NCBI GenBank assembly: GCA_902623395.1
Contig: CACNTN010000002.1
Span: 1-64,000 of the forward strand
Source of the DNA: an uncultured Pelagibacteraceae bacterium
Lineage (GTDB): Bacteria; Pseudomonadota; Alphaproteobacteria; Pelagibacterales; Pelagibacteraceae
Direction: 5' to 3'
DNA: 64,000 bases
The position numbers and the translations under genes were made by a program. The notes beneath the pieces were generated by a model. That model saw nothing but the letters and a program-made list of their open reading frames with translations. It did not search any database and was not told where the DNA came from. Positions within the stretch are counted from its first letter, which is position 1, and each line of letters begins with the position of its first letter. Of the stretch, positions 16,316-25,695 are shown one piece after another.

Positions 16316-16957
16316 ATGCTAGTTGCAGTCGTATCTGATATTCATGGAAATTTACCTGCTTTAGAAAAAGCTATTTCGCTTTGCAAAAAAAAATTTAAAG
16401 TTGATAAATTTATTTGTTTAGGAGATGTTGTTGGATATGGTCCGTGGAGTAATGAATGTGTTGAAATAATAAAGGGCTTAAAGAATGCTACCAAGATTTT
16501 AGGTAACCATGAGGAATATTTCTTAAATAGAAGTTGTGCGAGTAAGAATCCATTAACAAAATTATTTTTTGATCATAGTATTTTAGATTTTAAAAATTTT
16601 GATGAAATTAAAACATACAAAAAACATTTTATTTTAGATGAAATTAAATTTACTCATACAATTGACAAAAAGTATATTTTTAGTGACACAGATTTTAAAT
16701 ATTCTCAAAATTTAGTTATAGGTCATTCTCACCAACAATTTAAAAATATAAATAAAAATTTTTGGGTTATAAATCCAGGTAGTTTAGGTCAGAACAGAAA
16801 AAATATAAATAAAATGGATTTTGCTATTTTAGATACAAAGACTTCTAATACTAAATTCGTATCTGAAATTTGCGACATTCAGAATCTCATTAGAGAGATG
16901 AAGTCAAGAAATTATCCTGAGCAGTGTATTAAATATTACGAGGGTAAAATTATATGA
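16316..16957 (+). CDS. Calcineurin-like metallophosphoesterase
   Basis: A 213-residue phosphoesterase of the YfcE/ApaH-like group. The metal motifs are all visible: SDIHGN (7-12), GDVVGYGP (about 37-44), GNHE, GHSHQ and a late NPGSLGQ loop. It starts directly after the CDP-alcohol phosphotransferase stop and overlaps the ATP-grasp gene by 4 bases, so it belongs to that operon. It may hydrolyse a phosphate intermediate or a nucleotide by-product. The substrate is unknown. Confidence 0.82.
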   Translation: MLVAVVSDIHGNLPALEKAISLCKKKFKVDKFICLGDVVGYGPWSNECVEIIKGLKNATKILGNHEEYFLNRSCASKNPLTKLFFDHSILDFKNFDEIKTYKKHFILDEIKFTHTIDKKYIFSDTDFKYSQNLVIGHSHQQFKNINKNFWVINPGSLGQNRKNINKMDFAILDTKTSNTKFVSEICDIQNLIREMKSRNYPEQCIKYYEGKII

Positions 16958-17943
16958 AAAAAATATTAGTAACCGGCTGCGGTTCATTGCTCGGTCAAGG
17001 TATTATAAAGACTATTTTATCAAGTAATCAAAGTTATGAAATTTTTGGCACAGAATATATTAAGGACTCTGTAGGACTTTATTGGGTTAAAAAAGCCTAC
17101 ATACTGCCAGATATTTTAAAGAAAAAAGTTAAATTAAATAATTGGTATTTAAAAATACTAAAAATTATTAAACGTCATAAAATTAATTATTTGATCCCAG
17201 GATTAGACTTTGAGTTACCTATTCTAAACAAGATAAAACTAAAGTTAGAAAAAAATACAAAATGCAAAATAATAATAAGTGAAAAAAAAATAATAGATAT
17301 ATGTAGTGATAAATGGAGCACCAGCGAGTTTTTAAGAAAAAATAATTTTGCATACCCAAATTCATGTCTGCCAAATAATTTAAAATATTTCCTTAGAAAT
17401 AATAAATTTCCTTTGATTGTAAAACCGAGAATGAGTTCTACTTCAAGAAATATTTTTTTAGTTAGGAATAAGAAAGAACTTAAGTTGGCTTTAGAAAAAT
17501 GCCCAAAACCAGTGATTCAAGAATATCTTTTTAAAAAAAATAACGAATATACTTGTGGCGTTATATTTAACCCAAAAAAGAATATTTGTTTAAGCTCGGT
17601 AGTACTTAATAGAAATCTAAAAAACGGAAATACTATAAAGGCTACTTTAGAAAAAAATAAAAATAATAAAATAATTTCAAATTTTATAGTTGAAGTTACA
17701 AAAAGATTAAAACCCTTTGGTCCATTAAACTTTCAATTATGTTTAACGAAAAAAGGACCAGTGATATTTGAGATTAATCCAAGATTCTCAGGCACGACGC
17801 CTCTGCGAAATATCTTCGGAATTAATGAGATACAAATTCTTCTAAACTCTTTAGAAAACAAAAAGTTAAAAAAATTACAATTAAAACAAGGTACAATTTA
17901 CCGCTACTTCTCTGATTATTTTATAAAAAAAGGATTTTATTGA
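16954..17943 (+). CDS. ATP-grasp enzyme
   Basis: A 329-residue protein with an N-terminal Rossmann-like pre-ATP-grasp part (ILVTGCGSLLGQGI) and an ATP-grasp core: lysine strand FPLIVKPRMSSTSR, EYLFKKNNEYTCGV and the Mg-binding end IFEINPRFSGTTP. These enzymes usually ligate a carboxylate to an amine through an acyl phosphate. In this operon it might acylate an amino group on a sugar or on aminoethylphosphonate, which is inference only. It overlaps the phosphoesterase gene by 4 bases and its TGA lies just before the next ATG. Confidence 0.75.
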   Translation: MKKILVTGCGSLLGQGIIKTILSSNQSYEIFGTEYIKDSVGLYWVKKAYILPDILKKKVKLNNWYLKILKIIKRHKINYLIPGLDFELPILNKIKLKLEKNTKCKIIISEKKIIDICSDKWSTSEFLRKNNFAYPNSCLPNNLKYFLRNNKFPLIVKPRMSSTSRNIFLVRNKKELKLALEKCPKPVIQEYLFKKNNEYTCGVIFNPKKNICLSSVVLNRNLKNGNTIKATLEKNKNNKIISNFIVEVTKRLKPFGPLNFQLCLTKKGPVIFEINPRFSGTTPLRNIFGINEIQILLNSLENKKLKKLQLKQGTIYRYFSDYFIKKGFY

Positions 17944-17945
17944 TA

Positions 17946-18803
17946 ATGAAAATACTACTATCAGGATCCTCTGGCTTTTTTTCTAGAGAGTTTATTAAAT
18001 ATATTTCAGGAAACAACAAAATAAATTTAATTTGTGTATCAAGAAAAAAAAGAAAAATAGATCATGTAAAATTGTGGAATTTAGACCTTTCGAAAAGTAA
18101 TTTAAAAAAAATACCTAAAAATAAACACTTTGACTTAGTAATTCACACCTCATTTATTAAAATGAACAACAACAAAAATAGTGAAATGCTTAAAAAAAAT
18201 ATAAATATTACAAAAAATTTGATTACACTCTTAAAAGCAAATAATTTTAAAAAAATAATTAATCTATCCTCAGCATCTCTATATCCAAATATAGACGGAA
18301 AATTTTCAGAAAAAAGTGAGATAAATTTTTTTCATAATAGTGACAGTATTTATGGTTATTCTAAATATTTGGCAGAAAATTTATTTGATACTTATATCGA
18401 TGATAAAAAAATTATACACTTAAGAGTTGGTAATATTATCGGTAATAATAATGATAGTTCGATAATATCTAAAATGAAAAAAAGTTTAAGACAAAAAAAT
18501 TTAATTGAGATATTCGGAGACGGTAAAAGAGTAATTAATTTAATACATATAAAAAGTTTAATAAAGTATACTCTTTTATTCTCAAAGAAAAAGTCGAGTG
18601 GGGTATTTAATGTAAGTGATTATTCCATTAATTTAAAACAAATTGCTAATTTGATAAAAATTAAATATGGAAAAAGTAATAGTAAAATAAAATTAAAAAG
18701 ATTACTCAGGAAGAATCCAAGGTTTTATCTAAAAACAAATAAATTTTTTAACTTTTTTAATATTCAGAAACCTAATAATAAGGAGCTTTTTAATGAAATT
18801 TAA
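17946..18803 (+). CDS. NAD-dependent sugar epimerase/dehydratase
   Basis: An extended SDR of about 285 residues. The NAD site is LLSGSSGFFSREF near the start, Ser-Ser-Ala in NLSSASLYP, and the catalytic Tyr-x3-Lys is YGYSK. ATG at 17946 is chosen over a TTG two codons earlier because the latter overlaps the preceding stop. The end overlaps the methyltransferase gene by 11 bases. It is shorter than GalE-type epimerases, and the substrate cannot be told. Confidence 0.78.
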   Translation: MKILLSGSSGFFSREFIKYISGNNKINLICVSRKKRKIDHVKLWNLDLSKSNLKKIPKNKHFDLVIHTSFIKMNNNKNSEMLKKNINITKNLITLLKANNFKKIINLSSASLYPNIDGKFSEKSEINFFHNSDSIYGYSKYLAENLFDTYIDDKKIIHLRVGNIIGNNNDSSIISKMKKSLRQKNLIEIFGDGKRVINLIHIKSLIKYTLLFSKKKSSGVFNVSDYSINLKQIANLIKIKYGKSNSKIKLKRLLRKNPRFYLKTNKFFNFFNIQKPNNKELFNEI

Positions 18804-19848
18804 CTTACCAGTCTGGAATGGTGTAAAATCTTTTTATTTCAAACAAAAAATTAAAAACATTGAAATTAAATCCTCTAAGATTTCAGGCATTTACATTAGA
18901 AAAGATGTAAATTTTGTTGATTATCAAAAAGATTATACTCACATGACTCCACTTAAATGGAAAGGATATATAAAAAAAATTAGAGATAATAAAACAAGCT
19001 TCATTAAGGAAAATATTAAGCATGCTGGTGAGTGTTTAGAAATAGGTGCTGGTGATGATTTTAACATTAAAACTTTAAAATGGAAAAGTTATACAATTTG
19101 TGATCCGTTTATTAAACCTTACAAAAATAAAAAGATAGAACTTATCAAAAATTTTTATGAAAAAATTAAATTTAAAAGAAAATTTGATACAATAATAATG
19201 TTTTCAGTACTAGAGCACACTAACAAATTTGAAGAATTTATAAAGATAACTAAAAAAATTCTCAAAACAAATGGAAGTTTCTTTCTTGAGATACCTATTA
19301 TTGATAATCAGTTTATTCATGGAGATTTAAACTGTCTTTTACATGAACATGTAAATTATTTTTCAAAAAAAGGAATTTTTAATTTATTAAAAAAATACGG
19401 ATTTTATATTGAAAATTTTTATTTCAAAAATGATACGGGTTTTTTTCAAATAAAACATTCAAAAAACAAAAAATATTTCTCTATTCAAAAAAGTTTGCCT
19501 AACTTAGATAAAAATGAAAAAACTTTTAAAACAAAAATTATAAATTTTAAAAATTTTTTAAAAAAATATAGTAATCGTAAGATAGTTTTTTATGGCGCAA
19601 ATAATGGATTAAATAGCCTACTATATACAGCCTCAAAAAGTATTAATATTAATAAACAGAAAATATTCATTGTAGACTCTGATAATAATAAATGGGGTAA
19701 ATTTATAGGTTCAATCAACAAACGAATTAATAAACCAAACATTATAAAGAATTCTGATTTAATTTGCGTATCTTCGTTAAGTTTTTATGATGAAATTATT
19801 TTAAACTTAAAGAAGAGCAATAAAATTATAAACCTTAACGATATTTAA
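18793..19848 (+). CDS. SAM-dependent methyltransferase, two-domain
   Basis: This 351-residue protein has a class I methyltransferase centre: the SAM loop CLEIGAGDDF (about 78-87), FSVLEH and a LEIPIIDN strand. A second Rossmann-like part follows from about residue 260 (IVFYGANNGLNSLLY). This layout resembles sugar C-methyltransferases with an added C-terminal domain. It follows the epimerase with overlap and precedes neuB by 5 bases, so a methylated sugar branch of the glycan is plausible. Confidence 0.72.
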   Translation: MKFNLPVWNGVKSFYFKQKIKNIEIKSSKISGIYIRKDVNFVDYQKDYTHMTPLKWKGYIKKIRDNKTSFIKENIKHAGECLEIGAGDDFNIKTLKWKSYTICDPFIKPYKNKKIELIKNFYEKIKFKRKFDTIIMFSVLEHTNKFEEFIKITKKILKTNGSFFLEIPIIDNQFIHGDLNCLLHEHVNYFSKKGIFNLLKKYGFYIENFYFKNDTGFFQIKHSKNKKYFSIQKSLPNLDKNEKTFKTKIINFKNFLKKYSNRKIVFYGANNGLNSLLYTASKSININKQKIFIVDSDNNKWGKFIGSINKRINKPNIIKNSDLICVSSLSFYDEIILNLKKSNKIINLNDI

Positions 19849-19853
19849 AATTT

Positions 19854-20852
19854 ATGAATAAAGTAAAAATTATTGCTGAAGCGGGTGTAAACCATAACGG
19901 CTCTTTAAGAACAGCATTAAGATTGGTCAAAGAAGCAAAAAAATCAAATGCTGATTATGTAAAATTTCAAATATTTAAAGCTGAAAATGTTGTTACTAAA
20001 AAAGCGAGTAAATCAAATTATCAAAAAAGACATCCCAAAGATAAAGAAACGCAATATCAGATGATAAAAAAATTTGAATTACCTTATGATAATTTTAGAA
20101 TAATAAAAAAAGAATGTTCAAAACATAAAATTAAATTTTTATGTTCACCATTTGATACAGATAGTCTGAAATATTTAAAAAAATTACGCGAAAAAATTGT
20201 AAAAATACCATCGGGTGAAATAACTAATTATCCGCTAATAAGAGATATTGGAAAGATGAATATTAAAGTAATAATGTCTACTGGAATGAGTAACTTTAAA
20301 GAAATAAAGGATTCAATAAAAATACTCACTAGAAACGGTACAAAGAAAAAAAATATAACTCTACTGCACTGTAATACAGCTTACCCAACTCCACCAGCAG
20401 ATGTAAATTTATCTGCATTACAGAAAATAAAAAATTTTTTTGGTGTTGAGGTAGGTTATTCCGATCACACACTAGGTGTAGAAATACCTGTAGCCGCTAT
20501 TTGTTTTGGGGCAAAGATTATAGAAAAGCACATTACCCTTAATAAAAACTTACCGGGACCAGATCACAAAAGTAGTCTCAACCCTGCAGAATTTGCAACA
20601 ATGGTAAACTCAATTAGAAATACTGAAAAAGCATTATCTATATTTAAAAAATCAATTAGACCAAGTGAAAAACCAAATCTTAAAGTAGTGAGAAAATCTA
20701 TTGTTGCAAAAAAAAAAATTTTAAAAGGTGAATTTTTAAATGAGTCAAATTTAACTACAAAAAGGCCTGGAATAGGAATAAATCCAATGATGTGGAAAAA
20801 AATAATTGGAAAAAAAGCAAAGAAAAATTATTTAAAAGATGAATTCATTTAA
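19854..20852 (+). CDS. neuB: N-acetylneuraminate/legionaminate synthase (NeuB, copy 3)
   Basis: A 332-residue canonical NeuB: GVNHNG (11-16), KFQIFKAE (37-44), CSPFD (97-101), LHCNTAYPTP (171-180), YSDHT (202-206), EKHITLN (224-230), GPDH (235-238) and a C-terminal SAF domain from about residue 275. It condenses PEP with ManNAc or a 2,4-diacetamido-hexose to sialic or legionaminic acid. The neighbouring neuC and legC/ptmE-like genes favour the legionaminic route. It overlaps neuC by 14 bases. Confidence 0.9.
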   Translation: MNKVKIIAEAGVNHNGSLRTALRLVKEAKKSNADYVKFQIFKAENVVTKKASKSNYQKRHPKDKETQYQMIKKFELPYDNFRIIKKECSKHKIKFLCSPFDTDSLKYLKKLREKIVKIPSGEITNYPLIRDIGKMNIKVIMSTGMSNFKEIKDSIKILTRNGTKKKNITLLHCNTAYPTPPADVNLSALQKIKNFFGVEVGYSDHTLGVEIPVAAICFGAKIIEKHITLNKNLPGPDHKSSLNPAEFATMVNSIRNTEKALSIFKKSIRPSEKPNLKVVRKSIVAKKKILKGEFLNESNLTTKRPGIGINPMMWKKIIGKKAKKNYLKDEFI

Positions 20853-22008
20853 ATTTTTAAAAAAAAAAAAGTTGTGCATTTTATCGAGTTCTAGAGCTGA
20901 TTTTGGAATTTTGAGAAAATTCATAAAAAAACTAGTCAAAAAAAAAAATGTAGAGTTAGACCTTATTTTAACAGGCTCTCATAATTCAAAAAAATTTGGA
21001 AAAACTTATAGTGAGGCTAAAGAGAATGGAATTAAAGATTTTAATATTTTAAACATCCCAAACAAAAACTTGAATGCATCGCATTTAGTAAAAAATTCAA
21101 GTGTATTATTAAACAAATTATCAAAAAAATTTAAGATTAAAAAATATAATTATTTGATAATTTTAGGGGATAGATACGAAATATTGATTGGTGCGTTTGC
21201 GGCTTCTCTTCATAAAATACCGATAGTGCATCTTTCTGGAGGTGATGAAACACAAGGGGCATATGATAATCAATTTAGGCACGGAATAACAAAACTTGCA
21301 CATTTACATTTTCCAACAAACGAAATTTCGAAAAAAAGAATTTTAAAAATGGGAGAAAATCCTAATCATGTTTACAATTATGGAAGTTTATCATTAGAAA
21401 ATATAAATAAGCTGAAGAAAATAGAATTAAAAAGCATAGAAAAAGAATATAAATTTAAATTTAAAAAAAAGTACTTGTTGGTTTGCTATCATCCTGAAAC
21501 ACTCGGTTCTAAAAATAAAAAGAATATTTTTTCATTAATGTCGGCAATTATAAAATTTAAAGATATTCAATTTATTTTCACATCTTCAAATAGCGATGAA
21601 GGAGGTGACAAAATAAATAAAATTATAAATAAATTCTCAAAAAAATATAAAAATATAGTTTTTGTTAAATCTTTTGGTCAAGAAAAATATTTAAACGTAT
21701 TAAAGTTATCTAATGGGATAATAGGAAATTCATCAAGCGGAGTACACGAGGCACCAAGTTTTAAAATAGGAAGTTTAAATTTAGGAAATAGACAAAAAGG
21801 AAGGTTAAAAATAAAGACTATTATAAATTCTAACTTTGAAATAAAAAATATTATCAAGGGCATTAATAAGATTTTATCAAAGAATTTTAAGAACAATATA
21901 AAATTATTTAAGAATCCATATTATAAAAAAAATACATCAGAAAATATTATTAGAAAAATTTTTTCATTTAAAGAGAAAGATTTACTTATCAAAAAATTTT
22001 ATGGCTAA
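20839..22008 (+). CDS. neuC: UDP-GlcNAc 2-epimerase, hydrolysing (NeuC/LegG)
   Basis: A 389-residue GT-B-fold hydrolysing epimerase. Typical marks are CILSSSRADFG near residue 20, ILGDRYE, HLSGGDETQGAYDNQFRHG and the UDP-binding end GNSSSGVHEAP. It releases UDP and inverts C2 to give a ManNAc-type sugar for NeuB. An eleven-A run at 20860-20870 sits within the first ten or so codons. It overlaps neuB by 14 bases and hisF2 by 8 bases. Confidence 0.88.
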   Translation: MNSFKFLKKKKLCILSSSRADFGILRKFIKKLVKKKNVELDLILTGSHNSKKFGKTYSEAKENGIKDFNILNIPNKNLNASHLVKNSSVLLNKLSKKFKIKKYNYLIILGDRYEILIGAFAASLHKIPIVHLSGGDETQGAYDNQFRHGITKLAHLHFPTNEISKKRILKMGENPNHVYNYGSLSLENINKLKKIELKSIEKEYKFKFKKKYLLVCYHPETLGSKNKKNIFSLMSAIIKFKDIQFIFTSSNSDEGGDKINKIINKFSKKYKNIVFVKSFGQEKYLNVLKLSNGIIGNSSSGVHEAPSFKIGSLNLGNRQKGRLKIKTIINSNFEIKNIIKGINKILSKNFKNNIKLFKNPYYKKNTSENIIRKIFSFKEKDLLIKKFYG

Positions 22009-22840
22009 AAAATTTATCAGAATAATTCCAAAATTAGATATTAAGAATGGTTTATTAATTAAAGGAATTAATTTAGAAGGTTTAAGGGTGTTAGGTGATC
22101 CTTATAAATTTGCCAATTATTATTACAAAAACGGTGCAGATGAAATTTACTATGTAGACAATGTTGCATCTTTGTATGGAACTAATAACTTAAGTAAATT
22201 TGTGTCAAAAACTGCAAAAAACCTATTTATACCCTTATCTGTCGGAGGAGGAATAAGATCAATTAAAGAAATTGAAAACTTCTTAAAGTCTGGTGCTGAC
22301 AAGGTATGTGTAAATTCTGCGGCTATTGAGAATATCAATTTTATTAAACAAGCCTCTAGAATATTTGGTTCATCAACAATCACATGTATAGTTGAAGCTT
22401 TGAATTATGATGGAAACTATTTTATTACTAAAGAAAATGGAAGGGACGTAATTAAAATCAACCCAATTGATTGGTCGAAAAGACTTGAAGATAATGGGGC
22501 AGGAGAAATATTTCTAACATCAGTAAATAAAGAGGGATTAAAAAAAGGTTTTGATATTTTTATTACTAAAAAAGTTTCTAAGAACGTTAGAATTCCTGTA
22601 ATAGCCCATGGTGGTGCAGGTTCTTACGAAGACATATATAATGTAATAAATAAAACTAATATTTCTGGGGTCTCCATTTCAGGATTAATTCATTACGATA
22701 TATGTTCTATTTTTTCATTTAAAAGTCCTAAAGTTGGAAATAATGATTTTTTAAAAAATCAAAAAAAAATAAAGCCATTAAACAGCTTAATAAAAATTAA
22801 AAAATATCTATCATCTAGAGGAATATTAGTAAGAACATGA
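22001..22840 (+). CDS. hisF: HisF-like cyclase subunit (amidotransferase partner)
   Basis: A 279-residue TIM barrel of the imidazole-glycerol-phosphate synthase cyclase type. IIPKLDIKNG keeps the first catalytic Asp, and the second phosphate-binding half (AHGGAGSYED) is present. Around the second catalytic Asp the sequence reads CIVEALN, apparently Glu instead of Asp. With HisH and a PP-loop amidotransferase following, it probably only channels ammonia to the sugar enzyme, as for the WbpG/HisH2/HisF2 sets of O-antigen loci. It overlaps neuC by 8 bases and hisH by 4. Confidence 0.85.
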   Translation: MAKKFIRIIPKLDIKNGLLIKGINLEGLRVLGDPYKFANYYYKNGADEIYYVDNVASLYGTNNLSKFVSKTAKNLFIPLSVGGGIRSIKEIENFLKSGADKVCVNSAAIENINFIKQASRIFGSSTITCIVEALNYDGNYFITKENGRDVIKINPIDWSKRLEDNGAGEIFLTSVNKEGLKKGFDIFITKKVSKNVRIPVIAHGGAGSYEDIYNVINKTNISGVSISGLIHYDICSIFSFKSPKVGNNDFLKNQKKIKPLNSLIKIKKYLSSRGILVRT

Positions 22841-23457
22841 AGAAACAAAAAGTCGGTATAATAAATTTAGGAATTAATAATTTACACAGCATTAAAGAGG
22901 CTTGTAACTCATTAGGATATAAAACAAGTTTAATAAATTTAAATCAAAAAAAATATAATTTTGATATCATAATTTTACCAGGAATTGGATCGTTCAAAAA
23001 AGCTATGCAGATAGTAAAAAAAAGCAACATTAAAAATGAGATACTTGATCATATTAATAAAAAAAACAAATTACTGATTGGAATTTGTCTAGGAATGCAA
23101 ATGTTCTTTTCAAATAGTGATGAATTTGGTTACACAAAGGGACTTAACTTAATAAAAGGGAGTGTTAAAAAATTTGATAAAGAAAAATTAATTACTCCTC
23201 ATACAGGTTGGAATTCAATTAAAATTTTAAAAAAGAATAATTTTATTAAAACTAAAGAACATAAAAACTCATTTTATTTCACCCACTCTTTTTATTGCAA
23301 GCCTGAAAGTAAAGAATTTATGATAGGAGAAACAAATTATTCAAATTTCAAATTTTGTTCAATTGTAAAAAAAGACAATATTATAGGTATGCAGTTTCAC
23401 CCTGAAAAAAGTGGAAGCAGAGGACTAGAAATTTTAGATAATTTAAGAAAAATTTGA
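22837..23457 (+). CDS. hisH: HisH-like glutamine amidotransferase
   Basis: A 206-residue class I glutaminase. The triad is intact: Cys in IGICLGMQ, and His and Glu in MQFHPEKS. The oxyanion region ILPGIGSFKKAM is as in HisH. It hydrolyses glutamine and feeds ammonia through the HisF-like barrel to the next gene product. It overlaps both neighbours by 4 bases. The sugar context, not histidine synthesis, sets its role. Confidence 0.87.
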   Translation: MKKQKVGIINLGINNLHSIKEACNSLGYKTSLINLNQKKYNFDIIILPGIGSFKKAMQIVKKSNIKNEILDHINKKNKLLIGICLGMQMFFSNSDEFGYTKGLNLIKGSVKKFDKEKLITPHTGWNSIKILKKNNFIKTKEHKNSFYFTHSFYCKPESKEFMIGETNYSNFKFCSIVKKDNIIGMQFHPEKSGSRGLEILDNLRKI

Positions 23458-24695
23458 AAATGAAATTAAATATTAATAACAAAGCATATTATGGATTACC
23501 GCAAAAGGTAATTTTTTGTAAAAAATCTTTAATTTCAAATCAGCGACCTAATTCATCTATTGAATTTCAACACTCAATAAATTCAAAAAAGAAAACTCTA
23601 AGAATTGACTCTAATGGGATCTCAGACTCTTGGAAGTACTCAAGAATAAAGAAGAAAATAAATTTTAAAGATAGAGAAAAAAAATTATTAAAACTTTTAG
23701 ACAGATTTAGAGGAAAGGGCGAGTTTGACTGTTTAGTACCTGGAAGCGGGGGCAAAGATAGCTGTTACGCTGCTCATATTCTTAAATATAAATATGGCAT
23801 GAATCCTTTGACTGTAACCTGGCCACCAATTCTTTACACATCGTATGGTCTAGAAAATTTTAAAAACTGGCTCAAAACTGGAAACTTTAAAAATATTTCA
23901 GCAAAAAGGAATGAAAAATTTTTTAAAATTTTGACTAAGGAGTCAATCATCAACTTGTTACATCCTTTTCAAACTTTTATTCTGGGTCAAAAAAATTTTG
24001 CCCCAAAAATTGCAAAAAAATTAAACATCCCATTAGTTTTTTATGGAGAAAACGAGGCAGAGCATGGTAACCCTATTTCGGATAATAATTCATCTTTAAG
24101 AGATAATTCATATTATGCTTATAAAAACCTCAAAGATTTGAGATTAGGCGGTTTAAAAATTAAAGAATTAATGAATATATATAATTTTAAATCTAAAGAT
24201 TTTGATGACATTCTTCCTTTAAAAGTAGATCAGTTAAAAAACTTTCCTTTGGAAGTTCATTACCTTGGATATTATTTGAAATGGATACCCCAAGAAGCTT
24301 TTTATTATTCGGTTGAAAATTGTGGATTTAAACCCAGTCCATTTAGAACCCAAGGAACGTATAGTAAATATAATAGTATAGACGATAAAATAGATGATTT
24401 ACATTATTACACGACTTTTATTAAGTTTGGTATAGGCAGAGCAACATATGATGTTTCCCAGGAAATAAGAAATGAACACCTTACAGTTGACGAGGGAAAA
24501 AAATTAATAAAAAAATATGATGGTGAGTTCCCTAATAGATACTTTTCGGAAGTGATGAGATACTTAAATATTAAGGAAAATTATTTTTTAAAATTATGTG
24601 ACAAGTTTAGGTCTCCTCACTTATGGAAAAAAGTTAAAAATAAGTGGTATTTGAGGCATACGGTTAATAAAGATGGTATTGATGACAGAAAATAA
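23454..24695 (+). CDS. N-acetyl sugar amidotransferase (WbpG/PseA-like)
   Basis: A 413-residue PP-loop ATP pyrophosphatase with SGGKDS at about 98-103. Relatives convert an acetamido group of a sugar or nonulosonate to acetamidino, using ammonia from HisH/HisF. The N-terminal cysteine pairs common in this family look degenerate: FCKKSLISNQRPN keeps one Cys, and the expected GVCSAC position reads GISDSW. It probably modifies the NeuB product or its precursor. It overlaps hisH by 4 bases. Confidence 0.83.
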   Translation: MKMKLNINNKAYYGLPQKVIFCKKSLISNQRPNSSIEFQHSINSKKKTLRIDSNGISDSWKYSRIKKKINFKDREKKLLKLLDRFRGKGEFDCLVPGSGGKDSCYAAHILKYKYGMNPLTVTWPPILYTSYGLENFKNWLKTGNFKNISAKRNEKFFKILTKESIINLLHPFQTFILGQKNFAPKIAKKLNIPLVFYGENEAEHGNPISDNNSSLRDNSYYAYKNLKDLRLGGLKIKELMNIYNFKSKDFDDILPLKVDQLKNFPLEVHYLGYYLKWIPQEAFYYSVENCGFKPSPFRTQGTYSKYNSIDDKIDDLHYYTTFIKFGIGRATYDVSQEIRNEHLTVDEGKKLIKKYDGEFPNRYFSEVMRYLNIKENYFLKLCDKFRSPHLWKKVKNKWYLRHTVNKDGIDDRK

Positions 24696-25695
24696 TAAAA
24701 AAAATATCATATTAGTTGGAGGAGCAGGTTATATAGGAACTGTTTTAATAGAATATTTTCTAGAAAAAAATCTTAGAGTGACTGTAATAGATAATTTATT
24801 ATATTCTAATAAGTTCGCGATTAAAAAATACATCAAAAATAAAAACTTTAAATTTTATAAAGCCGACATGCGAGATAAAAACTCTTATAAAAATATTCTT
24901 AAAAAAGGCTATGCTGTTGTATTATTAGCAGGATTAGTCGGTGACCCTATCACAAAGAAATACAAAACTCTTTCGAAGTCTATTAATTCTCTGGGTGTAA
25001 GAAGATTTATAGAAACATGCTACAAGTTAAAGAATATAAATAGACTTATTTTTGTATCTACCTGCTCAAATTATGGCTTAAGTAATAAAAAAAACATTTT
25101 ACTTAATGAAAACTCGAAGCTAAATCCGCTTTCTATTTATGCAAAACAGAAAGTTGAAATAGAAAAATTTTTAATAAATTTAAAGAAGAATAAATTTTTT
25201 AGTCCTTGTATTTTAAGATTTGCAACAGCGTTTGGCTTATCTCCAAGAATGCGTTTTGATTTGACAGTTAATCATTTTACAAAATCATTTATAGAAAAAG
25301 AGACTTTGGAGGTATATGATCCAAACACTTGGAGACCTTATTGTCACGTTAAAGATTTTGCTAGATTAATACACAAAGTAATAATATGTGAAAAAAAATT
25401 GATCAATTATCAAATTTTTAATGCAGGGAATAATAAAAATAATTTTACTAAAAAAGGTATTTTAAAAAAAGTACAAAAGATTTTACCAAGAAATAATGTG
25501 ATTTTTAAAAAAAAAGATGTTGATAGAAGAAACTATAGAGTTGATTTTGCGAAAGTAAAAAAATTATTAAAATTCACAACAAAATATTCTTTAGAGTATG
25601 GAATTAATGAAATTTTTAAATCGTATAAAAATAAAAATTTTAAAAGAATTAAATACCAACTAGGAAATTATACTGTTAAAAATGCAAGAAAATAA
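24673..25695 (+). CDS. NAD-dependent epimerase/dehydratase
   Basis: An extended SDR of 340 residues with NAD motif LVGGAGYIGTVLIE (about 14-27), STCSNYG and the catalytic Tyr-x3-Lys in YAKQK. WRPYCHVKDFARL is typical of nucleotide-sugar epimerases. Two starts are possible (ATG at 24673 or 24682), both overlapping the previous gene. It could supply the 4,6-dehydratase (LegB-like) step for the legionaminate-type set, but the sequence does not prove dehydratase over epimerase. Confidence 0.75.
   Translation: MVLMTENNKKNIILVGGAGYIGTVLIEYFLEKNLRVTVIDNLLYSNKFAIKKYIKNKNFKFYKADMRDKNSYKNILKKGYAVVLLAGLVGDPITKKYKTLSKSINSLGVRRFIETCYKLKNINRLIFVSTCSNYGLSNKKNILLNENSKLNPLSIYAKQKVEIEKFLINLKKNKFFSPCILRFATAFGLSPRMRFDLTVNHFTKSFIEKETLEVYDPNTWRPYCHVKDFARLIHKVIICEKKLINYQIFNAGNNKNNFTKKGILKKVQKILPRNNVIFKKKDVDRRNYRVDFAKVKKLLKFTTKYSLEYGINEIFKSYKNKNFKRIKYQLGNYTVKNARK

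Noticed and set aside
22837-23457. hisF/hisH pair as histidine biosynthesis genes
   Set aside because: They overlap neuC and a sugar amidotransferase, and no other his gene is near.
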